Shown one piece after another: positions 1 through 7,693 of a stretch of DNA of 18,017 nt (positions within the stretch are counted from its first letter, which is position 1; the number at the start of each line of letters is the position of its first letter). The position numbers were made by a program, and so were the translations under genes. This stretch comes from an uncultured Actinomyces sp. (GTDB taxonomy: Bacteria; Actinomycetota; Actinomycetes; Actinomycetales; Actinomycetaceae): assembly GCA_938030835.1 (NCBI GenBank), contig CALHID010000252.1, forward strand, positions 1 to 18,017, written 5' to 3'. Below the pieces are notes generated by a model. That model was not told the DNA's origin, searched no databases, and saw nothing but the letters and a program-made list of their open reading frames with translations.

Positions 1-2
1 AT

Positions 3-1007
3 TTGCTTCCCGCCAAGACTCTAATCGTCTTAGAAGGCATTGATCGTCTGCTGGTCTACTCAATTCCGATGCGCCTGCGCTTTCGCAATATTGAGGTTCG
101 CGAAGGTCTTCTTCTGCACGGCGAATACGGGTGGGGAGAATGCGCGCCTTTCTGGGATTACGATCCGCGTGAATCCTCTACTTGGCTCGCTAGCGCATTG
201 GAGGCTGCCCGAGTAGCGGCCCCCAGGCCTCGGCGCGAAAAAGTGCCGCTCAACGTGACAATTCCGGTGATTTCGGCCGAAGATGCGCGCAGACGAGTAT
301 TCGATAATCCGGGTTGTGCGACTGCAAAAGTCAAGGTTGCCGATGCACGTTCTGACCTTGAGCGCGATTGCCAACGTGTCGAGGCCGTTGCTGAGGCTCT
401 GGTTGAATTGCATGGCTCGTCTGCGAAGGTGCGCGTCGATGCCAATGGTGCTTGGGACAGGGAAACTGCTCTGACTTGGATTGCGCGTCTGAATCGCGCC
501 GCCCAAGCTGTGGGCGGTCTGGAGTACGTTGAACAGCCCTGCATGGCCGTTGAAGACCTTGCGTGGCTGCGGCGAAAACAAGAGGTTCCTCTTGCAGCCG
601 ATGAATCGATTCGCCGTGCGGAAGACCCGCTCAAGGTTGCTCGCCTCGAGGCCGCTGACGTTGCCGTGATCAAAGTTGAACCTCTGGGAGGAGCGGGCGC
701 AGTTCTCCAATTGGCAGAGGAGCTGCCCATGCCTTTGGTGATCTCTTCGGCCTTGGAAACCAGTTTTGGTTTGGATTACGCGGCTCGGGTGGCCTGCGCC
801 TTGGATCAGGAACCACGCGCATGCGGTCTGGGCACGGCCTCGCTATTGAGTGGTGATACTGCGGTCTCGCCTGTGCGCGTGGTTGATGGAAGTATGATTC
901 CCACCGATCTTGCTGTGAACGAAAGCCTGATCACGCCCTCAGCACCCGACTCTCAGCTCTGTGAATCCTGGGTGAACCGACTCAATGCGATGGCATCCCA
1001 CCGTTAA
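3..1007 (+). CDS. menC: o-succinylbenzoate synthase MenC (start uncertain, at window edge)
   Basis: This enolase-superfamily enzyme dehydrates SHCHC to o-succinylbenzoate in menaquinone synthesis, in the cytoplasm. The sequence shows the family's parts in order. An N-terminal cap has the IPMRLRFR stretch (residues about 21-28) and GWGECAPF (43-50). The barrel then carries the lysine pair KVK (109-111), a metal-ligand aspartate in RVDANGAWD (D146), a glutamate in VEQP (E177), ADES (D200) and IKVEP with the second catalytic lysine (K224). The stop is followed 23 bp later by menD, so the two are probably cotranscribed. A TTG at position 3 can serve as start, but the window begins there, so the true start could lie upstream and the 5' end may be incomplete. 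The enzyme class is clear; some family members also racemise N-acylamino acids, but the men context argues for OSB synthase. Confidence 0.93.
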   Translation: MLPAKTLIVLEGIDRLLVYSIPMRLRFRNIEVREGLLLHGEYGWGECAPFWDYDPRESSTWLASALEAARVAAPRPRREKVPLNVTIPVISAEDARRRVFDNPGCATAKVKVADARSDLERDCQRVEAVAEALVELHGSSAKVRVDANGAWDRETALTWIARLNRAAQAVGGLEYVEQPCMAVEDLAWLRRKQEVPLAADESIRRAEDPLKVARLEAADVAVIKVEPLGGAGAVLQLAEELPMPLVISSALETSFGLDYAARVACALDQEPRACGLGTASLLSGDTAVSPVRVVDGSMIPTDLAVNESLITPSAPDSQLCESWVNRLNAMASHR

Positions 1008-1030
1008 AGATCAAGAATAGAAGTAGAAGT

Positions 1031-2755
1031 ATGTACCCCTCACAAGCTTTGGCTGAGTGCATCATTGATTCCCTGATTGCCGGTGGAATTCGCGATTTTG
1101 TGTACTGCCCCGGATCGCGAAATGCGCCCTTCGCCTATGCGCTTGCACGGTATGACTCTTTGAGTGAGAGCCCAATCCGCGTGCACATTCGCCTGGATGA
1201 ACGCTCTGCCGCGTTTTTTGCTCTTGGACTAACGCTGGGGGAAAGCAGCGGTGCCCCTGCCGCGCGCGCCTGCGTCATTACGACCTCGGGAAGTGCAGTG
1301 ACGCATCTGTATCCCGCGATTAGCGAGGCGTTTTATTCTCGTCTTCCTCTTGTGGCTATTAGCGCGGACCGTCCCGCTGAATTGCATGGTGTTGGCGCGT
1401 CCCAAACCATGACTCAGAAGGGAATTTTCTCCGACCACATCGTGGGAGAATGGGACTTTTCATCGGACAGCGCTGAACTGGCTAGTGTTCCTGGCCGTAT
1501 TGCGCGTGCTCTTGCAGCTGCTGCTGGTCATCCTTCTGGAACTCCAGGTCCAATCCACATCAACTGCGCTTTCCGTGATCCGCTTACTCCCAGCGACGAG
1601 GCCGAGGCTTCTAATAGCGCTCAACTTAAGGAAAATCGCGATGGGGGAGTCGAGGTCTACCCCTCCCAGATTGTGCGTGAACCGAGTGTGGAGGGAGTGC
1701 TCAAGCCCGATCTTGCAACGGTTGTGATTGCCGGTCACGGCGCACAGGACTCGGTGTTGCGCTGGGCTGAGCGCTCGCGGGTTCCAGTTTTTGCCGAGCC
1801 CATGGTTACCGGTGTGAGCAGTGAAGTCCTCATCCCCTTCCAGCAGACTCTGTGTGCGGATTCTGATGTCGTTGCACGAATCGGTCAAATTGTTGTCACT
1901 GGGCGTCCAACACTGTCGCGTCCGATCCAGAAACTTCTAGCTTCTGATAAGCGCGTTATTGTTGTCTCTCCCTATGCAGTGTGGACGGATCTGCATGGCA
2001 TGGCATGCTGCGTTGTTTCGTCGCTCACCCAATCCGATCGCGTGGATGCAGCCATCCAAAGTTCTTTGTGTGAAGACTTGTCTGCACGTGCTCAATCGGT
2101 GGCTCGCGGGGTTGATGAACTGATCAATTCCTATGGTGATGAGCTCAGCGAAGTTGGTGTTCTTGATGCCCTGTGGCAAGACTGCTCTCATATTTTTCTT
2201 GGCGCATCGAATCCCGTCAGGGTCGCAGATCTCATTGCCGGACGCCAAGGCTACTCTCGGCAGAGGAATTCTGAGAGTGTTCACCGAGGTCCCCAGCAGG
2301 TGTGGTCGAGCCGAGGCCTTGCGGGAATTGATGGGAACGTGTCGACCGCTCTTGGCTGGGCGCGCGCATTGCAAGAAGCATATGAATGCCCGCCAACGGT
2401 TCATGCCGTAATGGGGGACTTAACTTTCTTGCATGATGCATCTGGTTTGGGAATGCCTCTCGGAGAGGAATTCCCCCGCTGTCGGGTCATTGTCCTAGAT
2501 GATCAGGGCGGCTCGATTTTTAAGAGTTTGGAGCATGGTCAGCGTGCTTCAGAGGCTGTGTATGAGCGCTATTTCGGAGTCGCTCAGCGCGCTGATATCA
2601 CTGCGCTTGCTCAGGCGTATGGGGCGAAGATTCGCTGCGTGAGTTCAATGCCCGAGCTTCGAGCGATTTTGAATACAGAGGCTGATGGGCTGGAAGTGTT
2701 GCAGCTCTCCATTTCGCGACCAACGAAAGATATTGCATTTTTACGATCGTTGTAG
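1031..2755 (+). CDS. menD: SEPHCHC synthase MenD (thiamine-diphosphate enzyme)
   Basis: MenD joins isochorismate and 2-oxoglutarate, with loss of CO2, to make SEPHCHC in menaquinone synthesis. The 574-residue product has the usual family length. The N-terminal pyrimidine-binding domain shows CPGSRNAPF (26-34), the cofactor-activating glutamate in RLDERSAAF (E57) and TSGSAVTHLYPAISEA (85-100). The C-terminal domain shows RGLAGIDGNVSTALG (428-442), the diphosphate/metal motif GDLTFLHD (462-469) and the conserved DDQGGSIF (490-497). Translation starts at ATG 1031 behind a weak purine-rich GAAG stretch, 23 bp after menC, which suggests coupling within one transcript. The next gene on this strand is an HtrA protease, not another men gene. 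menB, menE and menA are not in the window. Identification is secure from the motifs. Confidence 0.97.
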   Translation: MYPSQALAECIIDSLIAGGIRDFVYCPGSRNAPFAYALARYDSLSESPIRVHIRLDERSAAFFALGLTLGESSGAPAARACVITTSGSAVTHLYPAISEAFYSRLPLVAISADRPAELHGVGASQTMTQKGIFSDHIVGEWDFSSDSAELASVPGRIARALAAAAGHPSGTPGPIHINCAFRDPLTPSDEAEASNSAQLKENRDGGVEVYPSQIVREPSVEGVLKPDLATVVIAGHGAQDSVLRWAERSRVPVFAEPMVTGVSSEVLIPFQQTLCADSDVVARIGQIVVTGRPTLSRPIQKLLASDKRVIVVSPYAVWTDLHGMACCVVSSLTQSDRVDAAIQSSLCEDLSARAQSVARGVDELINSYGDELSEVGVLDALWQDCSHIFLGASNPVRVADLIAGRQGYSRQRNSESVHRGPQQVWSSRGLAGIDGNVSTALGWARALQEAYECPPTVHAVMGDLTFLHDASGLGMPLGEEFPRCRVIVLDDQGGSIFKSLEHGQRASEAVYERYFGVAQRADITALAQAYGAKIRCVSSMPELRAILNTEADGLEVLQLSISRPTKDIAFLRSL

Positions 2756-2799
2756 GATGCTAATGTAACGATTTGATAACGAAATGAGATGGGTTGGTC

Positions 2800-4233
2800 A
2801 TGAATCCAGAAGAAACCACTCCTCAAGGTGATGCGCGCTTTCAGCCTGACGCGCAAGAACCCGCCCAGCAATCGGCCTCGCAAAGCGGCAGTGTGTCTGC
2901 GCCGATGCGCAGCGAAACCATGCCACTTCCCGCAGTAACTCCTACCACTTCTGAAAGTGAAGTAGCATATGCTTCCGCTCCTGCGCAGTCCTCTGCACCC
3001 GAGGCCTCGGCAGAAGGTGAAACTCTGGCTGGAGTTCCCGCAGGCCCGGCCCCTACTCTTCTTGAGACGCATAGCCCGAGGCGTGGACCCGGCTGGGGAG
3101 CGCTTGTGCTGGCGATGGCATGCACCGCAGGCCTGGCCATCGGAGGCACTCTGGTCATTGGGCAAAACCTGCATTCTTCTGTGACGACCCCGCTGGTCAG
3201 TCAGACCTCTGCGCCAGCTCAGAGCAATTCCGCTGGAAGTGCAGTCGACTGGGAAAACGTTGCACAAACCGTCTCTCCCGCTGTTGTCACTATTTCTGTT
3301 TCGGCTCAGAATTCCTCGGGAATTGGCTCGGGTGCGATCGTTGATTCGGCTGGAAACATCGTCACCAACTACCACGTCATTTCCTCGGTCGTTGATGGAA
3401 GCGGACGGATTCAAGTAACTCTCACAGATGGCAGGATCTACGAAGCAAAGATTGTCGGTACAGATAAGAGCACCGACCTTGCGGTGATCCGTTTGGTGAA
3501 TCCGCCTTCGGATCTTGTTGCTGCCCAGTTCGGGCAGTCCTCTGATCTCAAGGTTGGCCAGCCCGTTATGGCCATTGGTTCGCCGCTTGGGCTCTCGAAC
3601 ACGGTGACGACGGGTATTATCTCTGCTCTCAATCGTCCTGTTCAGGTGCAGGCCTCGGAATCGCAAAACCAGGACAACTCAAAGGATCCCTTCGGTCAGC
3701 TTCAGCAGCAGGGCAACCAGAGTCAATCGATCACAACGAATGCCATCCAGGTTGATGCCTCGATCAATCCCGGTAACTCCGGTGGCCCGCTATTTAATGA
3801 ACACGGCCAAGTGATCGGTATTAACTCCTCAATTGCATCGCTCTCCTCATCTCCGAACTCTGAGGCGGGATCGATCGGTCTGGGATTCGCGATTCCTTCT
3901 GACTTGGTTGTTTCGGTTGTTAATCAGCTTATTCAAAACGGAACAGTCGATCATGCTCGATTGGGCGTTACTGTCAGTACCGGTGCCGCGCGAGTAGGCA
4001 ACGACACCCGTGCGGGCGCGCAGATTTCTGGTGTGAGCCAGGGGTCGGGAGCTGAAGCTGCAGGTTTGAAGGCCGGGGACGTGATTACCAAGATTGATGG
4101 GAACACTGTCACCTCGGCGCAGTCTTTGGTCGGTTATGTCCGTCGCTACATGGGCGGTCAAGAAGTAAGCGTCACCTACGTGCGTGATGGTGTTGAAAAC
4201 ACTGCAAAGGTCACGCTTCAGTCAGAGCACTGA
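2800..4233 (+). CDS. HtrA/DegP-like membrane-anchored serine protease with one PDZ domain
   Basis: This is a trypsin-fold surface protease, likely acting on misfolded or regulatory envelope proteins. Residue numbers count from ATG 2800 (477 aa). A low-complexity Pro/Ala/Ser/Glu-rich cytoplasmic tail (about 1-92) precedes a single membrane span (about 98-121). A Ser/Thr/Gln linker leads to the protease domain with catalytic triad residues H192 (TNYHVIS), D226 (STDLAVIRL) and S327 (NPGNSGGPL). A C-terminal PDZ domain follows (about 385-475; SGAEAAGLKAGDVI). A Gln/Ser/Asn-rich insert lies near residues 285-311, between the D and S motifs. An in-frame TTG at 2794 would add two residues; ATG 2800 with the upstream GAGATGGG is preferred. 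The gene is 44 bp after menD and ends 1 bp from the convergent menF stop. Its place in a menaquinone locus suggests no men function. The exact substrate cannot be told from sequence. Confidence 0.93.
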   Translation: MNPEETTPQGDARFQPDAQEPAQQSASQSGSVSAPMRSETMPLPAVTPTTSESEVAYASAPAQSSAPEASAEGETLAGVPAGPAPTLLETHSPRRGPGWGALVLAMACTAGLAIGGTLVIGQNLHSSVTTPLVSQTSAPAQSNSAGSAVDWENVAQTVSPAVVTISVSAQNSSGIGSGAIVDSAGNIVTNYHVISSVVDGSGRIQVTLTDGRIYEAKIVGTDKSTDLAVIRLVNPPSDLVAAQFGQSSDLKVGQPVMAIGSPLGLSNTVTTGIISALNRPVQVQASESQNQDNSKDPFGQLQQQGNQSQSITTNAIQVDASINPGNSGGPLFNEHGQVIGINSSIASLSSSPNSEAGSIGLGFAIPSDLVVSVVNQLIQNGTVDHARLGVTVSTGAARVGNDTRAGAQISGVSQGSGAEAAGLKAGDVITKIDGNTVTSAQSLVGYVRRYMGGQEVSVTYVRDGVENTAKVTLQSEH

Positions 4234-4234
4234 G

Positions 4235-5527
4235 CTAAAGGTTTAAAACCTCGAGCAACGGCCGCATCTTGGTCTGGGTCTCCTCCAATTCTCTGCGGGA
4301 TGATGAATCTGGCATGATTCCGCAGCCGGCGAAGATTCTCAAGGTGCGGTCGTTGTTCTCTAATTGACCGCAGCGCAGAGCAATGCCGAATTCCCCATTT
4401 CCCGCACCATCAATCCAGCCGACCGGGCCTGAATAACGTTCGCGTTCCGTGCGTTCGTAGGCGTGGATCAGATCCCGCGCGTCATCAGTTGGAGTTCCGC
4501 ACACTGCGGCAGTGGGATGCAGTTGTGCTACCGCATCAAGAACGCTTCCCTGGGGGAAAGTCGCGTATACATCAGAACTGAGGTGGGCAATATTGGGAAG
4601 AATCAGTACTTCGGGACGTGCGGGCGCTTGAACATCCTGCGCGACAGAAAGAAGTGCGGCCACGACGGACTCGACTGCAAAGAGATGCTCGGAACGATCC
4701 TTTAAAGACAGTGGGAGCGAATCCGCATCCTCGGGTTTACTGCTTCCTGCAAGGACGCGCGAATGGAGCTTTCCCTGGTGAAGGGAAACCAACATTTCTG
4801 GGGTTGCACCAATTAATCCTGCAACGGCGAAGGTCCAGGTTTGGGGATAACGCTGATGCAGATGCTCAACCAAAGCAGCCTGATCAAAGGGAGAGTCAGA
4901 AATGATCGTCATGTCGCGGGCCATGACAACTTTTCCTGCCTCTTCATTGCGAAGGGCTTCGATGATTTCATCAACCGCGCCGCACCATGCCTCCTCGCTC
5001 ATGGCACCTGGGCCAATCCTCAGCGTTTCGGCGGGCGGGAGTTGGTGATCAATAACCTCGGCATCAAAAACAGGCTTGTCACGCGAATCGATTGAGCTCG
5101 TCACCAAGAAACGCGTCGAACCGCGAGTGATGATGAGAAAAGTCGGTACAACCAGAACACGTTCCCCGTCGTCCTCAAAAGCGCAGGATGCAAAAGCAAT
5201 CGGAAGGACCGGTAAATCAGAGCCCCAGGCATCGCGCGCACCTTCAGCCCAGTGGATCTGCGCTTTCTCGCGAACTAAATCCCACACTCGCGCGGCCTCG
5301 GTGATCGCGGCGTTTTCCCCGGCCTCGACAAGGGGAGGACGGTCCTTCCCGCGCTGCCAACGCCACGCTTGCCCCCAGCCGACCATGGCCTCGTCGCGAA
5401 TCCACGCGCAAAGTTCAGTGGCGGGAAGGAAAGAAGTCAATGGAAGATGCCCGTGAGGGGAGGAAGGATCGATGCGCTCAACCCAGCAGTACAGGGTAGG
5501 GATCGGCGAAAAGTGTCCGGTGGGCAT
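4235..5527 (-). CDS. menF: isochorismate synthase MenF
   Basis: MenF converts chorismate to isochorismate, the entry step of the menaquinone branch. The 430-residue product matches the usual isochorismate synthase length. The chorismate-binding domain fills its C-terminal two thirds: KVVMARDM with the probable general-base lysine K199, GATPEML (240-246), a divergent LAGSSKPED (259-267) leading to KDRSEHLFAVE (276-286), HLSSDVYA (315-322), AVCGTPTDDA (341-350), ERERYSGPVGW (361-371) and AGCGIMPDS with the metal-site ELEET (413-417). No tryptophan-branch glutamine-amidotransferase partner or pyruvate-lyase signature is evident, and the men neighbours favour isochorismate synthase over anthranilate or aminodeoxychorismate synthase. 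The start ATG (5527-5525) has no convincing Shine-Dalgarno sequence. The gene is convergent with the protease gene (1 bp between stops) and divergent from menG. Confidence 0.93.
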   Translation of the reverse strand: MPTGHFSPIPTLYCWVERIDPSSPHGHLPLTSFLPATELCAWIRDEAMVGWGQAWRWQRGKDRPPLVEAGENAAITEAARVWDLVREKAQIHWAEGARDAWGSDLPVLPIAFASCAFEDDGERVLVVPTFLIITRGSTRFLVTSSIDSRDKPVFDAEVIDHQLPPAETLRIGPGAMSEEAWCGAVDEIIEALRNEEAGKVVMARDMTIISDSPFDQAALVEHLHQRYPQTWTFAVAGLIGATPEMLVSLHQGKLHSRVLAGSSKPEDADSLPLSLKDRSEHLFAVESVVAALLSVAQDVQAPARPEVLILPNIAHLSSDVYATFPQGSVLDAVAQLHPTAAVCGTPTDDARDLIHAYERTERERYSGPVGWIDGAGNGEFGIALRCGQLENNDRTLRIFAGCGIMPDSSSRRELEETQTKMRPLLEVLNL

Positions 5528-5533
5528 GGTTCA

Positions 5534-5564
5534 ATGCTAGTGCTTCGCGTGCGCTTCCACTTAA
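5534..5564 (-). promoter_or_regulatory. candidate menF promoter, possibly leaderless
   Basis: On the minus strand a TAGCAT hexamer (5539-5534) lies 6 nt before the menF ATG, so transcription could begin at or next to the A of the start codon. A weak -35 candidate TTAAGT (5564-5559) lies 19 bp upstream. The lack of a Shine-Dalgarno sequence before menF fits leaderless translation, which is common in actinobacteria. The hexamers are imperfect, so this is a candidate only. The menG promoter must lie in the same 74-bp gap but I cannot pick it with confidence. Confidence 0.35.
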
Positions 5565-5601
5565 GCGTGCCGATGTGGCGTGTAAATGGGAAAATATGCG
5601 T

Positions 5602-6318
5602 ATGAGTGAACAGACCGCCTCCCAGCAGCGTCGAGCAGATCTTGGCAAGTCTCAAGATCAAGTTGCCGCAATGTTTGATGATGTCTCTTCGCGTTACGAC
5701 GTGATGAATGCACTGCTCAGCGGCGGGATGAATTTTGTCTGGCTGAAGGCTTTGACGAATGCGCTGGCACCGAAACCCTCGGATCGGATTTTGGACCTAG
5801 CAGCTGGTACGGGTGCTTCCTCTGCAGAAATTGCGCGTAGTGGTGCGCGCGTTGTTGCCTGTGATCTTTCCGCAGGCATGATCGAGGTGGGACGCAATCG
5901 TCACCCCGACATTGAATTCATCCAAGGCGACGCGATGGATCTTCCTTTTGAAGATCAGTCTTTCGATGCCGTCACCATTTCCTACGGTCTGCGAAATGTT
6001 CCAGATCCCAAGCGTGCACTGGAGGAAATGGCTCGCGTTGTGCGCCCCGGCGGGCGACTGGTCGTCTGCGAATTTTCGACGCCGACCTCTGCGCCTTTGC
6101 GTGCGGGGTATTCGCTGCACCTCCAGTATGTGATGCCGCTGGTTGCGCGCCTAGCTTCTTCCGATGACGTTGCCTATGACTACTTGGCGGAGTCGATTCG
6201 TGAGTGGCCCGATGCTCCCGAAGTTGCACACTTGATTGCCGAGGCCGGGTGGAGTGACGTCCAATACCGTTACCTGACGGGTGGGATCGTGGCGCTTCAT
6301 CGCGCGGTGAAGCACTGA
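5602..6318 (+). CDS. menG: demethylmenaquinone methyltransferase MenG/UbiE
   Basis: This SAM-dependent C-methyltransferase performs the last step of menaquinone synthesis, turning demethylmenaquinone into menaquinone at the inner face of the membrane. Numbers count from ATG 5602 (238 aa, the normal length). The family N-terminal block VAAMFDDVSSRYDVMN (21-36) is followed by the SAM-binding loop LDLAAGTG (64-71), the acidic VVACDLS region, GDAMDLPF (109-116), SYGLRNVPDP (127-136), VRPGGRLVVCEFS (147-159) and the terminal GGIVALHRAV. Other in-frame starts are GTG 5575 and ATG 5596; GGGAAAA at 5588-5594 suits 5602 or 5596. The gene is divergent from menF. In related actinobacteria the next gene is usually a geranylgeranyl-reductase-like flavoprotein followed by nuoA; here that partner is about 9.6 kb away, beyond the sugar island. 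Confidence 0.95.
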   Translation: MSEQTASQQRRADLGKSQDQVAAMFDDVSSRYDVMNALLSGGMNFVWLKALTNALAPKPSDRILDLAAGTGASSAEIARSGARVVACDLSAGMIEVGRNRHPDIEFIQGDAMDLPFEDQSFDAVTISYGLRNVPDPKRALEEMARVVRPGGRLVVCEFSTPTSAPLRAGYSLHLQYVMPLVARLASSDDVAYDYLAESIREWPDAPEVAHLIAEAGWSDVQYRYLTGGIVALHRAVKH

Positions 6319-6342
6319 AGTTCCGCAGGTTTTTGCTCGAGT

Positions 6343-6360
6343 AAGGAGCTGGAGCTTCTT
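6343..6360 (+). terminator. weak hairpin after menG
   Basis: AAGGAGCT and AGCTTCTT flank a 2-nt spacer and can form an 8-bp stem with one G-U pair, 25 bp after the menG stop. There is no T-tract, so termination here is only a possibility. Confidence 0.2.
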
Positions 6361-6370
6361 GCATGGGGAC

Positions 6371-6391
6371 TTTGTCAAGACCTTTGCATAA
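6371..6391. promoter_or_regulatory. operator-like box upstream of the MocA-family gene (copy 2 of the island box)
   Basis: The box reads TTTGTCAAGACC then TTTGCATAA. Compared with the reverse complement of the perfect inverted repeat at 10741-10761 it matches 17 of 21 positions, including the first 12 without a break. Its right half supplies TTGCAT (6384-6389), a possible -35 element, in the same position within the box that TTGACA occupies in the other copy. The left arm is intact and the right arm is degenerate, so binding may be weaker. It lies 59 bp upstream of the gene start. That the local ROK protein binds it is inference. Confidence 0.65.
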
Positions 6392-6414
6392 GTGGGGGTA
6401 GAGGGCGCATAATA
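6384..6414 (+). promoter_or_regulatory. candidate promoter of the MocA-family gene
   Basis: TTGCAT (6384-6389) and CATAAT (6409-6414) are separated by 19 bp, somewhat long for a housekeeping sigma-factor promoter. The -10 hexamer matches the consensus at 5 of 6 positions. The -35 falls inside the operator-like box, so a bound repressor would block it. The start of transcription would be near 6421. Confidence 0.4.
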
Positions 6415-6435
6415 GGGGTGTCAAAGATGACCCCT
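6414..6435 (+). other. short inverted repeat at the start of the MocA-family gene's leader
   Basis: AGGGGT (6414-6419) pairs with ACCCCT (6430-6435); TCA and TGA inside can extend the stem with a 2-nt bulge. It falls at the predicted transcription start and contains TGTCAA, which resembles one half of the island operator. It could be an accessory operator half-site or a leader hairpin. Confidence 0.3.
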
Positions 6436-6449
6436 GAATGGAGCTAAAA

Positions 6450-7631
6450 ATGTCTGCACCCCTACGTGTTGGCGTGATTGGTTTGGGCGCACGGTGCGTC
6501 ATTGCCGAGAATTGCCACAAAGCCACGATTCCTGCAGAACTGGTTGGAGGATGCGATCCTAATCCCGCGATGCGCCAGCGTGCAACAGAAGTTTTGGGTG
6601 ATTACCCGTGGTTTGAAACCCTCGATGAACTGCTGGAACTGGGCATTGATTGCGCAATCGTGACCAGCCCTGATGACACTCACGAAGACATCACCTGCTC
6701 ACTCTTGGAAGCTGGGGTTGCGGTCTATCTGGAAAAACCAATTGCGATCACTATTGAGGGTGCTGATCGCGTTCTTGAAACCGCGTATAGGACCAAGACT
6801 CCGCTCTATGTGGGCCACAATATGCGACACATGGCGGTTGTGCGCATTCTGCGTCAAGTTGTCCAAGATGGTCTGATCGGTGAGGTCCGAGCGATTTGGT
6901 GCCGTCACTTTGTGGGCAATGGCGGTGACTATTACTTCAAGGATTGGCATGCAGATCGCAGTCGAACAACTGGGCTGCTACTTCAGAAAGCTGCCCACGA
7001 CATTGATGTCATGAACTGGCTGTCTGATTCCGTCCCAGAGCGTGTCGTTGGCATGGGAGATCTCATGCTCTACGGAAAGCTCACTGATCGCGGCGGGCAG
7101 AAGTCTGATGCGGTCATGAGTGACTGGTTCTCTTTCGATAACTGGCCGCCCGCGTCCCTCACAGGTCTTAATCCCGTGATCGATGTCGAGGACGTCTCCA
7201 TGCTCATGATGAGACAGACTTCTGGCACCCTGATTTCCTACGAACAGTGCCACTTCACCCCCGATTACTGGCGTAATTACACCGTGATTGGAACCGAAGG
7301 TCGAGCGGAAAACTTCGGTGATGGTGAAGGCGGGGTTGTTCGCGTATGGAAACACCGCAGCGGATGGGAGCCCACTGGCGACATTGAGATCCCCATTAAG
7401 GGTGATGCTGGCGGACACGATGATGCCGATGTCGCAACGATGGACGAGTTCCTGCGCTTTGTTGCCAAGGGTGATCGGACCGATACGACGCCGCTGGGGG
7501 CTCGCGAGGCCGTTGCTGCGGGAGTGCTGGCCACCAAGTCGCTGCGTGAAGGTTCTGTTCCCTTTGATGTTCCGCGTGTCAGTCCTGAATTGACCAGGTA
7601 CTTCGAGAATAACCAGGATCGAGGAGCCTGA
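6450..7631 (+). CDS. Gfo/Idh/MocA-family NAD(P)-dependent oxidoreductase
   Basis: This is a cytoplasmic two-domain dehydrogenase of the family that oxidises sugars, inositols or glycosides, often reversibly at one hydroxyl. Numbers count from ATG 6450 (393 aa). A Rossmann fold opens with GVIGLGARC (8-16). TSPDDTHED (73-81) and the family-defining EKP in VYLEKPIA (95-97) follow. The C-terminal alpha/beta domain shows GHNMRH (122-127) and the probable catalytic region KAAHDIDVMNWL (180-191), with K180, H183 and D184 as candidates. GGAG at 6440-6443 lies 6 nt before ATG 6450, which decides that start over the in-frame ATG 6438. No signal peptide is present. The gene carries the island operator-like box upstream and a strong terminator downstream, so it is a single-gene unit. 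Linkage to an alpha-galactosidase and sugar importer suggests a sugar or glycoside substrate; the exact one is unknown. Confidence 0.9.
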   Translation: MSAPLRVGVIGLGARCVIAENCHKATIPAELVGGCDPNPAMRQRATEVLGDYPWFETLDELLELGIDCAIVTSPDDTHEDITCSLLEAGVAVYLEKPIAITIEGADRVLETAYRTKTPLYVGHNMRHMAVVRILRQVVQDGLIGEVRAIWCRHFVGNGGDYYFKDWHADRSRTTGLLLQKAAHDIDVMNWLSDSVPERVVGMGDLMLYGKLTDRGGQKSDAVMSDWFSFDNWPPASLTGLNPVIDVEDVSMLMMRQTSGTLISYEQCHFTPDYWRNYTVIGTEGRAENFGDGEGGVVRVWKHRSGWEPTGDIEIPIKGDAGGHDDADVATMDEFLRFVAKGDRTDTTPLGAREAVAAGVLATKSLREGSVPFDVPRVSPELTRYFENNQDRGA

Positions 7632-7647
7632 GACTTAGGTGAAAAGT

Positions 7648-7679
7648 GGGGGGTGGCCGCGGCCACCCCCCAATCTTTT
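7648..7679. terminator. bidirectional terminator between the convergent oxidoreductase and ROK genes
   Basis: A perfect 24-bp palindrome with 12-bp arms (7648-7659 and 7660-7671; left arm GGGGGGTGGCCG) starts 16 bp after the oxidoreductase stop. It is followed by AATCTTTT on the plus strand. On the minus strand it is followed by ACTTTTC, so it can serve the ROK gene too. The stem is very GC-rich, and the innermost bases must open to form the loop. Confidence 0.85.
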
Positions 7680-7693
7680 AGGACATGATCTAT

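Noticed and set aside
60..730. Two overlapping minus-strand open frames opposite menC
   Set aside because: The plus-strand frame has all enolase-superfamily catalytic residues in order.
2611..3666. 351-codon open frame on the minus strand across menD end and the protease gene
   Set aside because: The plus strand here encodes the HtrA transmembrane and catalytic motifs. The minus frame is low-complexity, rich in Arg/Ser/Gly, and has no recognisable domain.
3600..3720. Gln/Ser/Asn-rich stretch in the protease gene as a frameshift or pseudogene sign
   Set aside because: The frame is open throughout and the catalytic serine motif follows in the same frame; such inserts are common in HtrA loops of actinobacteria.
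6414..6435. A third full copy of the island operator
   Set aside because: Only TGTCAA is shared with the box. The inverted repeat there (AGGGGT/ACCCCT) is unrelated, so it is listed only as a leader repeat.
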